From contig NZ_CP163518.1 of NCBI RefSeq assembly GCF_041080625.1, positions 5,766,001 to 5,830,000 of the forward strand: a DNA stretch of 64,000 nt, read 5' to 3'. The position numbers were made by a program, and so were the translations under genes. Below are positions 26,838-35,138 of this stretch, piece by piece. The notes beneath the pieces are model-generated. The model searched no databases, was not told the origin of the DNA, and was given only the letters and a program-made list of their open reading frames with translations. Positions within the stretch are counted from its first letter, which is position 1. Every line of letters starts with the position of its first letter. The DNA is from Streptomyces sp. CG1 (lineage in GTDB: Bacteria > Actinomycetota > Actinomycetes > Streptomycetales > Streptomycetaceae).

Positions 26838-28412
26838 TCAGCCGAACTCGGCCAGCCTCGGCCGCAGGCCCATCGCGGTCAGGAGCATCGCCGCGAGCAG
26901 CAGGGCGCCTGCCCATGGGAGCACGTCCCTCACGCCCGCGCGGCCCGCGTCGACGGAGGACGTGAAGTGGGCGCGGTTGATGTCGGCCACCTGGTCCAGG
27001 GCGGACATCCAGGCGCCGAAGTGGGCGTTGGAGGTGTCCGGTTCCCAGCCCATGCAGAACTCGGCCGCCTCCCGCTCCTTGCCGGCCGCCAGCAGGGCGC
27101 GGACCTTGCGGTCGTCGCGCTGGTAGACGGCGTACGACTCGACCGTCCTCTCGGCCGCGGCCCGTTCGCCGGGGAAGGTGATGTTGTCCAGCTCGCGGCG
27201 GAACTCGCCGGTGAAGCGCAGGTCGTGATGGTCGGCCTGGTATGCGTGCCAGGTCGTGGACAGTTCCGCGTTGTACGTGGACAGGGTCGCGTCCTTGAGG
27301 CCGTACAGCTGCTGGGACTTGGCCAGGAACGATTCCTCGTACGATGCGCGGCGCTCGGGGTCGAGGAGATAGCGGCTCTCGTCCGCGTTGGCGTCGTAGG
27401 CGATGGCGCGGGCGCGGGAGAGGGCGACGACGGAGTCGAAGGCGTCGTGGCGGGCCACGCGCAGGTGGGTGGCCGAGGCGGACAGCAGCTGGGTGCCGAG
27501 GATCACCGCGAGCAGGGTGGAGAGCGCGGCCGCCAGTACGCCGGGGTTGAGGATGCGGTGGAAGCGGCGGGCCAGGTACCACTGGAGGAGGCCGAGTACA
27601 GCCAGCAGCAGGACGCCGAGTGCCAGGAGGGCGGTGAGCTGTGCGGAGAGGGTCGAGCGGGTTGAGGTGTACTCCGTGTTGAAAGCCGCGTTGTTCGAGG
27701 ACACCAACGTGGTCGCGGCGGGGAGGAGTTGGGTGCGCAGTAAGTCGGTCGCGCGGCGGTAGTCGGCGAGGGCGGCCGGTTTGCCACCCTGGTGGCCGTC
27801 GTTCTCCAGGGCCCGGCCGATCAGTTCCTGGTACTCGGCGAAGCCGTCGGTCAGCGACTCCACGGTCTTCTCGTCGGCCGGGCTGCCCTGCGCGGCGACG
27901 GCGAGGGTGCGCAGGTCGTGGCCTATCGCGCGGCGGGCGTCGCCGTAGAAGCCGACGGCCTTGGTGTACGGCGTCTGCAGCCGGCCCTTTCCCGCATCGC
28001 CGTTCGACAGCAGGATGTTGGCGGCCTGGGCGTCCATGTCGTTGAGGGCGAGATCGAGGTCGGCGGCGCTGGTCGTGCGGGGTGCGTCCCGGCCGCTCAC
28101 CCGGTCCCAGGTGCCGTTCAGGGCGAGCCCCGCCACGAGCAGCAGGACGGCCACGGCGGCGGCCAGCACGAGCGTGGCCGCGCGCAGAAGACGCAGCCGC
28201 GCGGGCACGGTGGCCCAGTAGCGGCGGCGCAGAGCGGCCCGCGCGGCCATGACCCGTCGCGCCGGGCGCAGCCCCGGACCCGGTCCAGCCGTCCGCGAAT
28301 ACCCTCGTCTCCGCGGTCCGGGGCTGCCCCCGGGCGGGGCGACCGTCGCTTGCCGTGGCGGTGTCTCCCCCTCGGTCCTCGGACCTTGCGCTGTCCCGGC
28401 CGTGAGAGTCAC
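26838..28412 (-). CDS. Sensor-like multi-helix membrane protein of unknown function
   Basis: 524 residues from GTG 28412, chosen because GGAGGG sits 3 bp upstream; ATG 28250 is the alternative. A Pro/Arg-rich cytoplasmic start leads to a helix (TLVLAAAVAVLLLVAGLAL), an external helical domain, two helices in the middle (LLALGVLLLAVLGLL and AALSTLLAVILGTQLL), a second external helical domain of similar size, and a last helix (WAGALLLAAMLLTAMGL). Two tandem extracellular four-helix-like domains suggest chemoreceptor-type sensing, but there is no kinase, HAMP or signalling output. I do not recognise the family. Confidence 0.7.
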   Translation of the reverse strand: MTLTAGTAQGPRTEGETPPRQATVAPPGGSPGPRRRGYSRTAGPGPGLRPARRVMAARAALRRRYWATVPARLRLLRAATLVLAAAVAVLLLVAGLALNGTWDRVSGRDAPRTTSAADLDLALNDMDAQAANILLSNGDAGKGRLQTPYTKAVGFYGDARRAIGHDLRTLAVAAQGSPADEKTVESLTDGFAEYQELIGRALENDGHQGGKPAALADYRRATDLLRTQLLPAATTLVSSNNAAFNTEYTSTRSTLSAQLTALLALGVLLLAVLGLLQWYLARRFHRILNPGVLAAALSTLLAVILGTQLLSASATHLRVARHDAFDSVVALSRARAIAYDANADESRYLLDPERRASYEESFLAKSQQLYGLKDATLSTYNAELSTTWHAYQADHHDLRFTGEFRRELDNITFPGERAAAERTVESYAVYQRDDRKVRALLAAGKEREAAEFCMGWEPDTSNAHFGAWMSALDQVADINRAHFTSSVDAGRAGVRDVLPWAGALLLAAMLLTAMGLRPRLAEFG

Positions 28413-28509
28413 GGTCCCTCCAACGTCACGCCACGGACGGTCGCCCGTCCCCCGTTGCCGATCAGTCTGCGTCGGGATTCGGCCACGACCGGCCCGCCTT
28501 GATGGGTCC

Positions 28510-28571
28510 CTGACGGCTTCTCGGCCCGGTTTGACGGGACTTTGACGGCGGACGCGCCCGCGCCGTATGGG
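28510..28571 (+). promoter_or_regulatory. Direct-repeat array A and promoter before orphan kdpB
   Basis: TGAC-type repeats start at 28510 (CTGACG), 28531 (TTGACG) and 28542 (TTGACG): spacings 21 and 11 bp. On the other strand they read GTCAA/GTCAG, the island-wide motif. The last TTGACG is followed after 18 bp by TATGGG (28566), giving a plausible promoter for kdpB. The same array could also serve the divergent gene starting at 28412. Confidence 0.55.
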
Positions 28572-28764
28572 TGCCGCAAATTCCTCGCCGACCTGGGAGG
28601 TTGGCCCGGCGGACCGGGCTAGATTCCCTGTCGGCCGCCGCCGGGACCGAGGAGGTCCAGGGCACCGCACGACCAACGGAGCCCATCCGACTCCGCGGCC
28701 CCGCGTTGGCGGCCGTCGGCCACACCCCACCGTCCCCGTCCCGCCTCACGGCACGAAGGTGTCC

Positions 28765-30921
28765 ATGCTCCCCGCCGCCCCCCAGCAGGCCCCACCGTCC
28801 CGCCGCCCCGACCACGCGCCCCGGCCCGGTCCGGGAGGCAGAGGCAGGCGCCGCGCCGCCGGCGGGCTGTTCGAACCCGCCCAGCTCGTCCGTTCCTTCC
28901 CGGAGGCGCTGCGCAAGCTGCATCCGCGGGTCCTGGTGCGAAACCCCGTGCTGTTCGTCGTCTCCGTCGGCGCGGTCCTCACCACCCTCTCCGCGCTGCT
29001 CCATCCGGCGGTCTTCACCTGGGTCATCAGCCTGTGGCTGTGGCTGACGGTCGTGTTCGCCAACCTGGCCGAGGCGGTCGCCGAGGGCCGCGGCAAGGCG
29101 CAGGCCGAGTCGCTGCGCAGGGCCCGCACGGACACGGTGGCGCTTCGGCTGGAGCACTGGAGCTACGGCACGAACCTCGCCGCCGCCCGCGCCGAGGCCG
29201 TCGCCGCCACCGACCTGAAGCCGCTGGACGTCGTCCTGGTGGAGGCGGGCGAGATGATCCCGGCGGACGGCGATGTCATCGACGGCGTGGCGGCCGTGGA
29301 CGAGTCCGCGGTCACCGGTGAGTCGGCGCCGGTGATCCGGGAGGCGGGCGGCGACCGCAGCGGGGTCACGGGCGGTACGACGGTGCTGTCCGACCGGATC
29401 GTCGTCCGGGTCAGCGCCCGCCCCGGGCACAGCTTCCTGGACCGGATGATCGCGCTGGTCGAGGGCGCCTCCCGGCAGAAGACCCCGAACGAGATAGCGC
29501 TGAACATCCTGCTGGCCTCCCTCACGATCATCTTCATCCTGGTCGTGGTGGCCCTGCAGCCGATGGGCGAGTACGCGGGCGCCGCCCAGTCCACGACCGT
29601 GCTGGTCGCCCTCCTCGTCACCCTCATCCCGACCACCATCGGCGCCCTGCTCTCCGCGATCGGCATCGCCGGCATGGACCGCCTGGTGCAGCGCAACGTC
29701 GTCGCCATGTCCGGCCGCGCGGTCGAGGCGGCCGGCGACGTGAACACCCTGCTGCTCGACAAGACCGGCACCATCACGCTCGGCAACCGGGAGGCCGCCG
29801 CCTTCATCGCGCTGCCCGGCATCGACGAACGGCAGCTCGCGGACGCGGCCCAGCTGTCGTCGCTGGCCGACGAGACGCCCGAGGGCCGCTCCGTCGTCGT
29901 CCTCGCCAAGGACCGGTACGGTCTGCGGACGCCCGCCCAGGGTGAGTTGGCGAACGCCCGCTGGGTGCCGTTCAGCGCGCAGACCCGCATGAGCGGTGTC
30001 GACCTGCGCTGGAACAACGGAGCCGTCTGCGCCATCCGCAAGGGCGCCGCCCAGCAGGTCATCGAGTGGGTGCAGATGTACGGGGGCCAGGTCCCGCCTG
30101 AGGCGCGCAGGTACGCCGATGCCGTGGCCGCCGCCGGAGGGACCCCGCTGGTGGTCGCGGTGCACGACTGGGACGGGCCGCGGGCCCTCGGCGTGATCCA
30201 GCTGAAGGACGTCGTCAAGGACGGCATCCGCGAACGCTTCGCCGAACTGCGCCGCATGGGCATCCGCACGGTGATGATCACGGGCGACAACCCGCTGACC
30301 GCGAGGGCGATCGCCGAGGAGGCGGGGGTCGACGACTACCTGGCCGAGGCCACCCCCGAGGACAAACTCGCCCTGATCAAGCGGGAACAGGAGGGCGGCA
30401 AGCTGGTCGCGATGACCGGCGACGGTACGAACGACGCGCCCGCGCTCGCCCAGGCGGACGTCGGCGTGGCGATGAACACCGGCACGTCGGCCGCCAAGGA
30501 GGCCGGCAACATGGTCGACCTCGACTCCAACCCGACCAAGCTCATCGAGATCGTCGAGATAGGCAAGCAACTCCTCATCACCCGGGGCGCGTTGACGACG
30601 TTCTCCATCACGAACGACGTGGCGAAGTACTTCGCCATCATCCCGGCGATGTTCGCGGGCACGTACCCGGGCCTGGAGTCGTTGAACGTGATGGGCCTGC
30701 ACAGCCCGACCTCGGCCATCACCTCCGCGATCATCTTCAACGCCCTGATCATCATCGCCCTGATCCCGCTGGCGCTGCGCGGCGTGCGCTACACCCCCGC
30801 CTCCGCGCACGACCTACTCCGTCGCAACCTGCTCGTCTACGGCCTCGGCGGACTCGTCCTGCCCTTCGTCGGCATCAAGCTGATCGACCTGCTGATCTCG
30901 GAGGTGCCCGGCCTTGGCTGA
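28765..30921 (+). CDS. kdpB: Orphan KdpB-type P-type ATPase
   Basis: 718 residues from ATG 28765 (GAAGG 5 bp upstream; GTG 28759 possible). In the Kdp complex KdpB hydrolyses ATP to drive K+ uptake through KdpA. All catalytic motifs are present: TGES (187), phosphorylation D332 in [15 protein letters not shown], and [29 protein letters not shown] carries the membrane Asp/Lys pair. No kdpA, kdpC or kdpF is beside it; the full cluster lies 12.6 kb away. It differs from the clustered copy mainly at the N-terminus and in an insert after [10 protein letters not shown]. It could replace the other KdpB or serve another partner. Confidence 0.93.
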   Translation: MLPAAPQQAPPSRRPDHAPRPGPGGRGRRRAAGGLFEPAQLVRSFPEALRKLHPRVLVRNPVLFVVSVGAVLTTLSALLHPAVFTWVISLWLWLTVVFANLAEAVAEGRGKAQAESLRRARTDTVALRLEHWSYGTNLAAARAEAVAATDLKPLDVVLVEAGEMIPADGDVIDGVAAVDESAVTGESAPVIREAGGDRSGVTGGTTVLSDRIVVRVSARPGHSFLDRMIALVEGASRQKTPNEIALNILLASLTIIFILVVVALQPMGEYAGAAQSTTVLVALLVTLIPTTIGALLSAIGIAGMDRLVQRNVVAMSGRAVEAAGDVNTLLLDKTGTITLGNREAAAFIALPGIDERQLADAAQLSSLADETPEGRSVVVLAKDRYGLRTPAQGELANARWVPFSAQTRMSGVDLRWNNGAVCAIRKGAAQQVIEWVQMYGGQVPPEARRYADAVAAAGGTPLVVAVHDWDGPRALGVIQLKDVVKDGIRERFAELRRMGIRTVMITGDNPLTARAIAEEAGVDDYLAEATPEDKLALIKREQEGGKLVAMTGDGTNDAPALAQADVGVAMNTGTSAAKEAGNMVDLDSNPTKLIEIVEIGKQLLITRGALTTFSITNDVAKYFAIIPAMFAGTYPGLESLNVMGLHSPTSAITSAIIFNALIIIALIPLALRGVRYTPASAHDLLRRNLLVYGLGGLVLPFVGIKLIDLLISEVPGLG

Positions 30922-30947
30922 GCCGCGTCCGCCCGTCTGGCTCCCCC

Positions 30948-30986
30948 GTCAAGGTCCCGTATGCGCACGTCAGGACCCCGTCAGAG
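30948..30986 (+). promoter_or_regulatory. Direct-repeat array B
   Basis: GTCAAG (30948), GTATGC (30959), GTCAGG (30969) and GTCAGA (30980) follow each other at 11, 10 and 11 bp, the same rhythm as the other arrays. It lies 27 bp past the orphan kdpB stop, inside the 385-bp gap before the SDR gene, and probably marks a promoter reading rightward. Confidence 0.5.
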
Positions 30987-31027
30987 ACCGGGGTTCCGCC
31001 TTGCCCGGCGGATGCGGGACGGCTTCC

Positions 31028-31187
31028 ATGGACGATGTGAACAGCGCCTGGCTCCTCCTCGACCGGCCGCCGAGTCCCACTCGGCCGTCGCGTCGTGAGC
31101 CGCGCTGACCGGAAGCGCCCGCGCCACACGCCGATATCGCGTCCCGCCGACGCCGTATCGCGTGGACGCCGCGTCCCGCCGACGCCG
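31028..31187 (+). other. Gap contents: tiny ORF and 18-bp direct repeat
   Basis: A 26-codon ORF (31028-31108) begins MDDVNSAWLLLDRP, which resembles the start of WS/DGAT acyltransferases, and then loses similarity; it may be a gene stub. CGCGTCCCGCCGACGCCG is repeated at 31138-31155 and 31170-31187. Nothing else is evident in the gap 30922-31306. Confidence 0.3.
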
Positions 31188-31306
31188 CTTTCCGTGACCC
31201 GAGGGGCGCCGTGATCGGCTCCGGCGCCCCTCGACCCACCTTCCTCGGCGCACGCCCACGGCCCTCACCGGGCCGTGTCGGCGTGCCCACGACCCCGGAT
31301 GGAACC

Positions 31307-32143
31307 ATGTCCGACTCCACACTTTCCGCCCTTTCCGGCCGCACCGTCCTGGTCACCGGCGCCACCTCCGGCATCGGCTACGAGACCGCGCGGCAGCTCG
31401 CCGAGCGCGGCGCCACGGTGCTGCTGCACGGCCGCACCGCCGAGGAGACGCGGGCGGCGGCCGACAGCCTGGTCGCCACGGCCGGCGTCCGAGAGGACCA
31501 ACTGGCCCTCTACTCGGCCGACTTCGCCCACCTGGAGGAGGTCGAGCGGCTCGCCGGCGCGGTGGTCGCCGAACACCCGCACCTGGACGTCCTCGTCAAC
31601 AACGCCGGTATGGCGGCGCCCGAGCGGCACACCGTGACCGCCGACGGCAACGAGATCGCCTTCCAGGTCAACTTCCTCGCGCACTACCTGTTGACCTGCC
31701 TGCTGGAGCCGGCGCTCACCAGTGACGCGGGCGGGCGCGTCGGCCGGATCGGCCGGATCGTCAACGTGTCCTCCTCGCTGCACCGCACGGCCTCCATCAG
31801 CTGGGCCGACCCCAACCGCGCCCGTCGCTACTCGCGCCTCGCCGCCTACGCCCAGTCGCAGCTCGCGCTCACGGTGTTCGCGGCCGACCCGCGCGTCACC
31901 GCGGTCTCCGTGCACCCGGGCATCTGCGACACGGCCCTGCTCCCCCTCTACGCCCACGAGGGCGTCTCTCCCGTCGAGGGTGCCGGGCACGTGGTGCGGC
32001 TGTGCGACCCGGCGGTCGAGATCGTCAACGGCGCCTACTACGACCGCGAGGAGCGCGTCGACCCGGCCCCGGCGGCGACCGAGGACCGTACGGTCCGGCG
32101 CCTGAACAAGCTGGCGGACCTGCTGGTCGGCCGCACCGCTTGA
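31307..32143 (+). CDS. Short-chain dehydrogenase/reductase
   Basis: 278 residues. Cofactor motif TGATSGIGYETARQL, VLVNNAGMAAPE (NNAG), catalytic Ser in VNVSSSLHR and YAQSQLAL in the place of YxxxK; here the lysine position reads Gln, an oddity for a classical SDR. HPGICDTAL follows. ATG 31307 has GGATGGA just upstream. It probably oxidises or reduces a small carbonyl or alcohol with NAD(P); the missing lysine lowers confidence in normal activity. Confidence 0.85.
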   Translation: MSDSTLSALSGRTVLVTGATSGIGYETARQLAERGATVLLHGRTAEETRAAADSLVATAGVREDQLALYSADFAHLEEVERLAGAVVAEHPHLDVLVNNAGMAAPERHTVTADGNEIAFQVNFLAHYLLTCLLEPALTSDAGGRVGRIGRIVNVSSSLHRTASISWADPNRARRYSRLAAYAQSQLALTVFAADPRVTAVSVHPGICDTALLPLYAHEGVSPVEGAGHVVRLCDPAVEIVNGAYYDREERVDPAPAATEDRTVRRLNKLADLLVGRTA

Positions 32144-32174
32144 AGAACCGTCCCGCACCCAGGAGTTGACGTAC

Positions 32175-32252
32175 ATGTCCAAGCGCGCCCGCAAGAAGAG
32201 GGACCGCCGCAAGAAGAAGGCCAACCACGGCACCAAGGCCGGCCAGCGCTGA
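32175..32252 (+). CDS. bL37-like 25-residue basic protein
   Basis: ATG 32175 with AGGAG (32161-32165) encodes a 25-residue, extremely basic peptide. It starts MSKRARKKRDRRKKKANHG and ends TKAGQR. The KRxRKKRDR and KANHG parts strongly resemble ribosomal protein bL37, the small extra 50S protein seen in mycobacterial ribosome structures. The tail differs from the usual KRPN ending as I remember it, so it may be a paralogue used under stress. It is easily missed in annotation. Confidence 0.65.
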   Translation: MSKRARKKRDRRKKKANHGTKAGQR

Positions 32253-32348
32253 CCGGGCCACAGCCGGGGCGGGCGACAGGGAGCGGAGGGCCCCGGTCGC
32301 CCGCCCGACCCGTTCCCCGTACCCCGTCTCACCCTTCGGGAGGCATGG

Positions 32349-33125
32349 ATGATCGAGATCTCGCCGCCGGACGCAACGGCGCTCGCGCGCTGGTTCCCCA
32401 CGGGCGCGCCCGGCCCCGCCACGATCGGCGAGCACGCGCTGGCCACCGGCGTGGGCCGGTGGTGGGCCGACCGGCCGGTCCAGCCGCGCGCGCTGGCCGT
32501 GTCCTGCGCCGGTCACGTGGTGCTGCGCGGCAGCCCGGACCACCTCACACCCGGTCTGCTGGCCCCGCTGGCCGGCAACCGCTTCGAGGCTCCGGCCCGA
32601 CTCCTGCCCGCGCTCGGCGCCGCGTTCGACCGGCTGACTCCCTGGGAGCGCATGCTCTGGACACTCCAAGCCGCGCCGCAGCCCGCCGCCGTCCCGCACG
32701 GGGTGACCGTACGACACCTGGAACCGGCGGACACCGACGCCGTGCACGCCCTCGGCCCGGACGCGTCCTGGCTCTCGGCGAGCTGGGGCGGCCCGCTCGG
32801 TCTCGCCGCCTCCGGCCACGCGTGGGCCGCCGTGGACCGCGCCGGTCGCATCCTGGCCGTGGCCTGCACCTACTTCCGCGGTAACGGCTACGAGGACGTG
32901 GCCGTCTACACGGTCCCCGACCGCCGTCGCCACCGCCTTGCCCTGGCCTGCGTCACCGCCCTGTGCGCGGACATCGCGGCCCGCGGCCACACGCCCAGCT
33001 GGAACTGCTCGGTCCTCAACCGCCCCAGCCGCCTGCTGGCCTGGCACGCCGGTTTCCGCCTGGTCCGCGAGTACGTCCACTACGCGGCGGGCAGCCCGGT
33101 GGCACACGGCCGTCTGACTGCCTGA
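32349..33125 (+). CDS. GNAT-family N-acetyltransferase
   Basis: 258 residues. An N-terminal domain of about 110 residues precedes a GNAT fold: VRHLEPADTDAVHAL, then the beta4-acetyl-CoA region (VAVYTVPDRRRHRLALACVT, the RRxG/A-like loop), and WNCSVLNRPSRLLAWHAGFRLV at the C-terminus, matching the usual N-x-S-x-x-x-A-x-x-x-G-F ending. GGGAGG sits before ATG 32349. The substrate is unknown. Confidence 0.85.
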   Translation: MIEISPPDATALARWFPTGAPGPATIGEHALATGVGRWWADRPVQPRALAVSCAGHVVLRGSPDHLTPGLLAPLAGNRFEAPARLLPALGAAFDRLTPWERMLWTLQAAPQPAAVPHGVTVRHLEPADTDAVHALGPDASWLSASWGGPLGLAASGHAWAAVDRAGRILAVACTYFRGNGYEDVAVYTVPDRRRHRLALACVTALCADIAARGHTPSWNCSVLNRPSRLLAWHAGFRLVREYVHYAAGSPVAHGRLTA

Positions 33126-33368
33126 CGCCTCCTGGCCGGTCGCTCGAGGAGATGGCGCGGAGCGCGTTCTCGGGGGGGGCGTGGAACCACGGGCGCTCAG
33201 TCCCACACCCGCACATCGACGCCGCGCCGGCCGCATGCCAAGCCATGAAGGCGCCGCCCGCGAGCGGTGCGAGCACCCCGACGAAGACCGACGCCGTTCC
33301 TTTCCCGAGCCTGACGACCAGCGTCGCAACGCCGCATCTTCGCAGGTGACCGCGCCAGGAGCGAGGGG
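33126..33368. other. 243-bp gap with a doubtful minus-strand small ORF
   Basis: A minus-strand frame opens with GTG 33372, overlapping the antiporter TGA, and reads a hydrophobic stretch (VFVGVLAPLAGGAFMAWHA). It runs into the convergent GNAT gene and changes character at an 8-G run near 33173. It may be a coupled small membrane protein with a frameshift, or chance. No repeat array is seen here. Confidence 0.25.
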
Positions 33369-34943
33369 TCACGCGTCCGACAGCCGCGCCTCCTCCAGGT
33401 CCAGTGCCCGCTGCAGGCGCCGGCGGGTCGTGTCGCTGATCGTGTGGGCGTCGTACAGGCGCTGCAGCTCACTCGTCTCGACGGCGATCAGGTCGCGGCG
33501 GAGCTGGCGGTAGACGCGGTCGGCGGACTCCCTGCCCGTGCTGTCGGTGCCGTTGTCGGCGAGGCGGTCGCGGGCGTCGTCGAGGCGGGCGGTGAGGCCG
33601 CGGCGGAGGCGGTCCAGGACGACGTCGGGTACGACCTCCAGTTCCGCGAGTTCCTCCAGGCGGGCCAGGCCGGCGTGGGCGAGGTGGGAGCGGGCCTGGG
33701 CCTCCTCGCGCGCGGTGTGCGCGGGCTCCAGGGCGATGCCGGAGGCGCGGACGACGGGGGCGAGGGTGAAGCCCTGGACGACCAGGGTGACCACCACGAC
33801 CGATGTGGTCAGGACCAGGACCAGGGGGCGGTCGATGAGCGGGCTGCCGTTCTTCGCGACCTCCGGGATGGACAGCGCGGCGGCCAGCGGCATCACACCG
33901 CGCGTGCCCGCCCAGGTCAGCACCATCGGTATCCGCCAGTTCAGCCGGCCGATCCCGCCCTTGCGCTGGACCACCGCCGACAGGGGGGCCAGCCAGAGCA
34001 GTCGCACGGCGACGAGCGTGGCGGCGACGGCCAGGGCGTACACGGGCCAGGAACGGTCGCCGTCCGCCAGAGCCCGTACCTCCCCGGGCAGTGCCAGCCC
34101 TATCAAGCTGAACACCACACTCTCCAGCAGGAACACCACCGTGCCGTACACGGCATGCAGCTGGAGTCTTATGCGGGCGTTGGTGAGACGGTCGCCCCTG
34201 CCGCCCAGCACCACCCCGGCGACCACGCAGGACGTCACGCCCGAGGTGTGCGCGGCCTCCGCCAGCAGATAGGCGGCGTACGGCGTGACCAGGGCTATCA
34301 CCGTCTCCAGGACCGGGTCCTCGGTGCGGCGGCGGATCAGGGTGATCACGCCGGCCACCGCGGCCCCGATCATCGTGCCGCCGCCCGCGAGCACCAGGAA
34401 CTTGCTGCCCGCCGCACCCCAGTTCGCCGCGGCCGAGGCGATGGCGATGCCCGCCGCCACCTTGACCAGCACCAGGGAGGTCGCGTCGTTGAACAGGCTC
34501 TCGGCCTGGACCAGGACCTGCACGCGTGGGGGCAGGGCGAGGCGGCGGCCGAGTGCGGTCACGGCCACGGGGTCGGTGCTGGCCAGTACCGCGCCGAGTA
34601 CGAACGCCATCTGCCAGGACAGGGGAGTGACCGCGGCGGCCACCGCGGCGACCGCGGCCGCGGACGCGAGGACCAGCCCTATGGCGAGGATCCCGACCGG
34701 TTTCCACACCGCGCGCAGCTCCCGCCAGGGCATGTCCTCGGCGCTCGCGTACAGCAGGGGCGGGAGGACGACCAGGCCGATGATCTGCGGGCTGATCTGG
34801 ATCTGCGGGGTGCCCGGCAGCAGGGCCACGGCGAGACCGGCGACCACGAGCAGGGAGGGGGCGGGAATGCGCCAGCGGCGTGCGAAGGTGGCCACCACCG
34901 TGGCGAGGACCACGAGGGCGAGTACTGTACCGACGCTGCGCAT
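33369..34943 (-). CDS. CPA1-family Na+/H+ antiporter
   Basis: 524 residues with about twelve membrane helices in the first 400, then a charged cytoplasmic tail. Family markers are the ion-site segment LASTDPVAVTALGRRLALP and ESLFNDATSLVLVKVA, with TSCVVAGVVLGGRG and WAGTRGVMPLAAALSIP. It should exchange Na+ (or K+) for H+ and help pH and salt homeostasis, consistent with the Kdp genes around it. It is divergent from the orphan kdpD, whose promoter gap carries array C. Confidence 0.93.
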   Translation of the reverse strand: MRSVGTVLALVVLATVVATFARRWRIPAPSLLVVAGLAVALLPGTPQIQISPQIIGLVVLPPLLYASAEDMPWRELRAVWKPVGILAIGLVLASAAAVAAVAAAVTPLSWQMAFVLGAVLASTDPVAVTALGRRLALPPRVQVLVQAESLFNDATSLVLVKVAAGIAIASAAANWGAAGSKFLVLAGGGTMIGAAVAGVITLIRRRTEDPVLETVIALVTPYAAYLLAEAAHTSGVTSCVVAGVVLGGRGDRLTNARIRLQLHAVYGTVVFLLESVVFSLIGLALPGEVRALADGDRSWPVYALAVAATLVAVRLLWLAPLSAVVQRKGGIGRLNWRIPMVLTWAGTRGVMPLAAALSIPEVAKNGSPLIDRPLVLVLTTSVVVVTLVVQGFTLAPVVRASGIALEPAHTAREEAQARSHLAHAGLARLEELAELEVVPDVVLDRLRRGLTARLDDARDRLADNGTDSTGRESADRVYRQLRRDLIAVETSELQRLYDAHTISDTTRRRLQRALDLEEARLSDA

Positions 34944-35032
34944 GCCGTCCCCCTGGGGCTACCACGGGGAGCCGCTACGGCTTCCCGGCCGACCAGACTT
35001 CCCGGCACACCGCCTTCACCCTATCGGCCCAG

Positions 35033-35086
35033 GTCACGTCAAGACAGTGTCAAGGTCGCCGGGATCGACGCCAAAGAACCGCTAAC
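35033..35086 (+). promoter_or_regulatory. Direct-repeat array C, promoter of orphan kdpD
   Basis: GTCAAG at 35038 and again at 35049 (11 bp apart), with GTCAC at 35033. A -10-like CTAACA lies about 33 bp past the second repeat. The region aligns without gaps with array E: both read GTCAAGGTCG and then an AACA box at the same distance. Confidence 0.55.
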
Positions 35087-35138
35087 AATCGAACCTGCCG
35101 CCCCGCGAAGCGGCTTCCTTGAAAGGAGAAACCCTCCC

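Noticed and set aside
28531..30986. DosR/DevR-type boxes (GGGACTTTGAC, GTCAAGGTCCC) in arrays A and B
   Set aside because: Only half of the palindromic DosR consensus is present; the 11-bp direct-repeat reading explains all arrays better.
29000..31000. Hidden kdpA or kdpC next to the orphan kdpB
   Set aside because: The flanking gaps were read in all frames; no KdpA filter motifs or KdpC blocks are present.
33016..33372. Minus-strand small membrane protein overlapping the antiporter stop
   Set aside because: It runs about 110 bp into the convergent GNAT gene and its coding character breaks at an 8-G run; kept only as a doubtful note in the gap entry.
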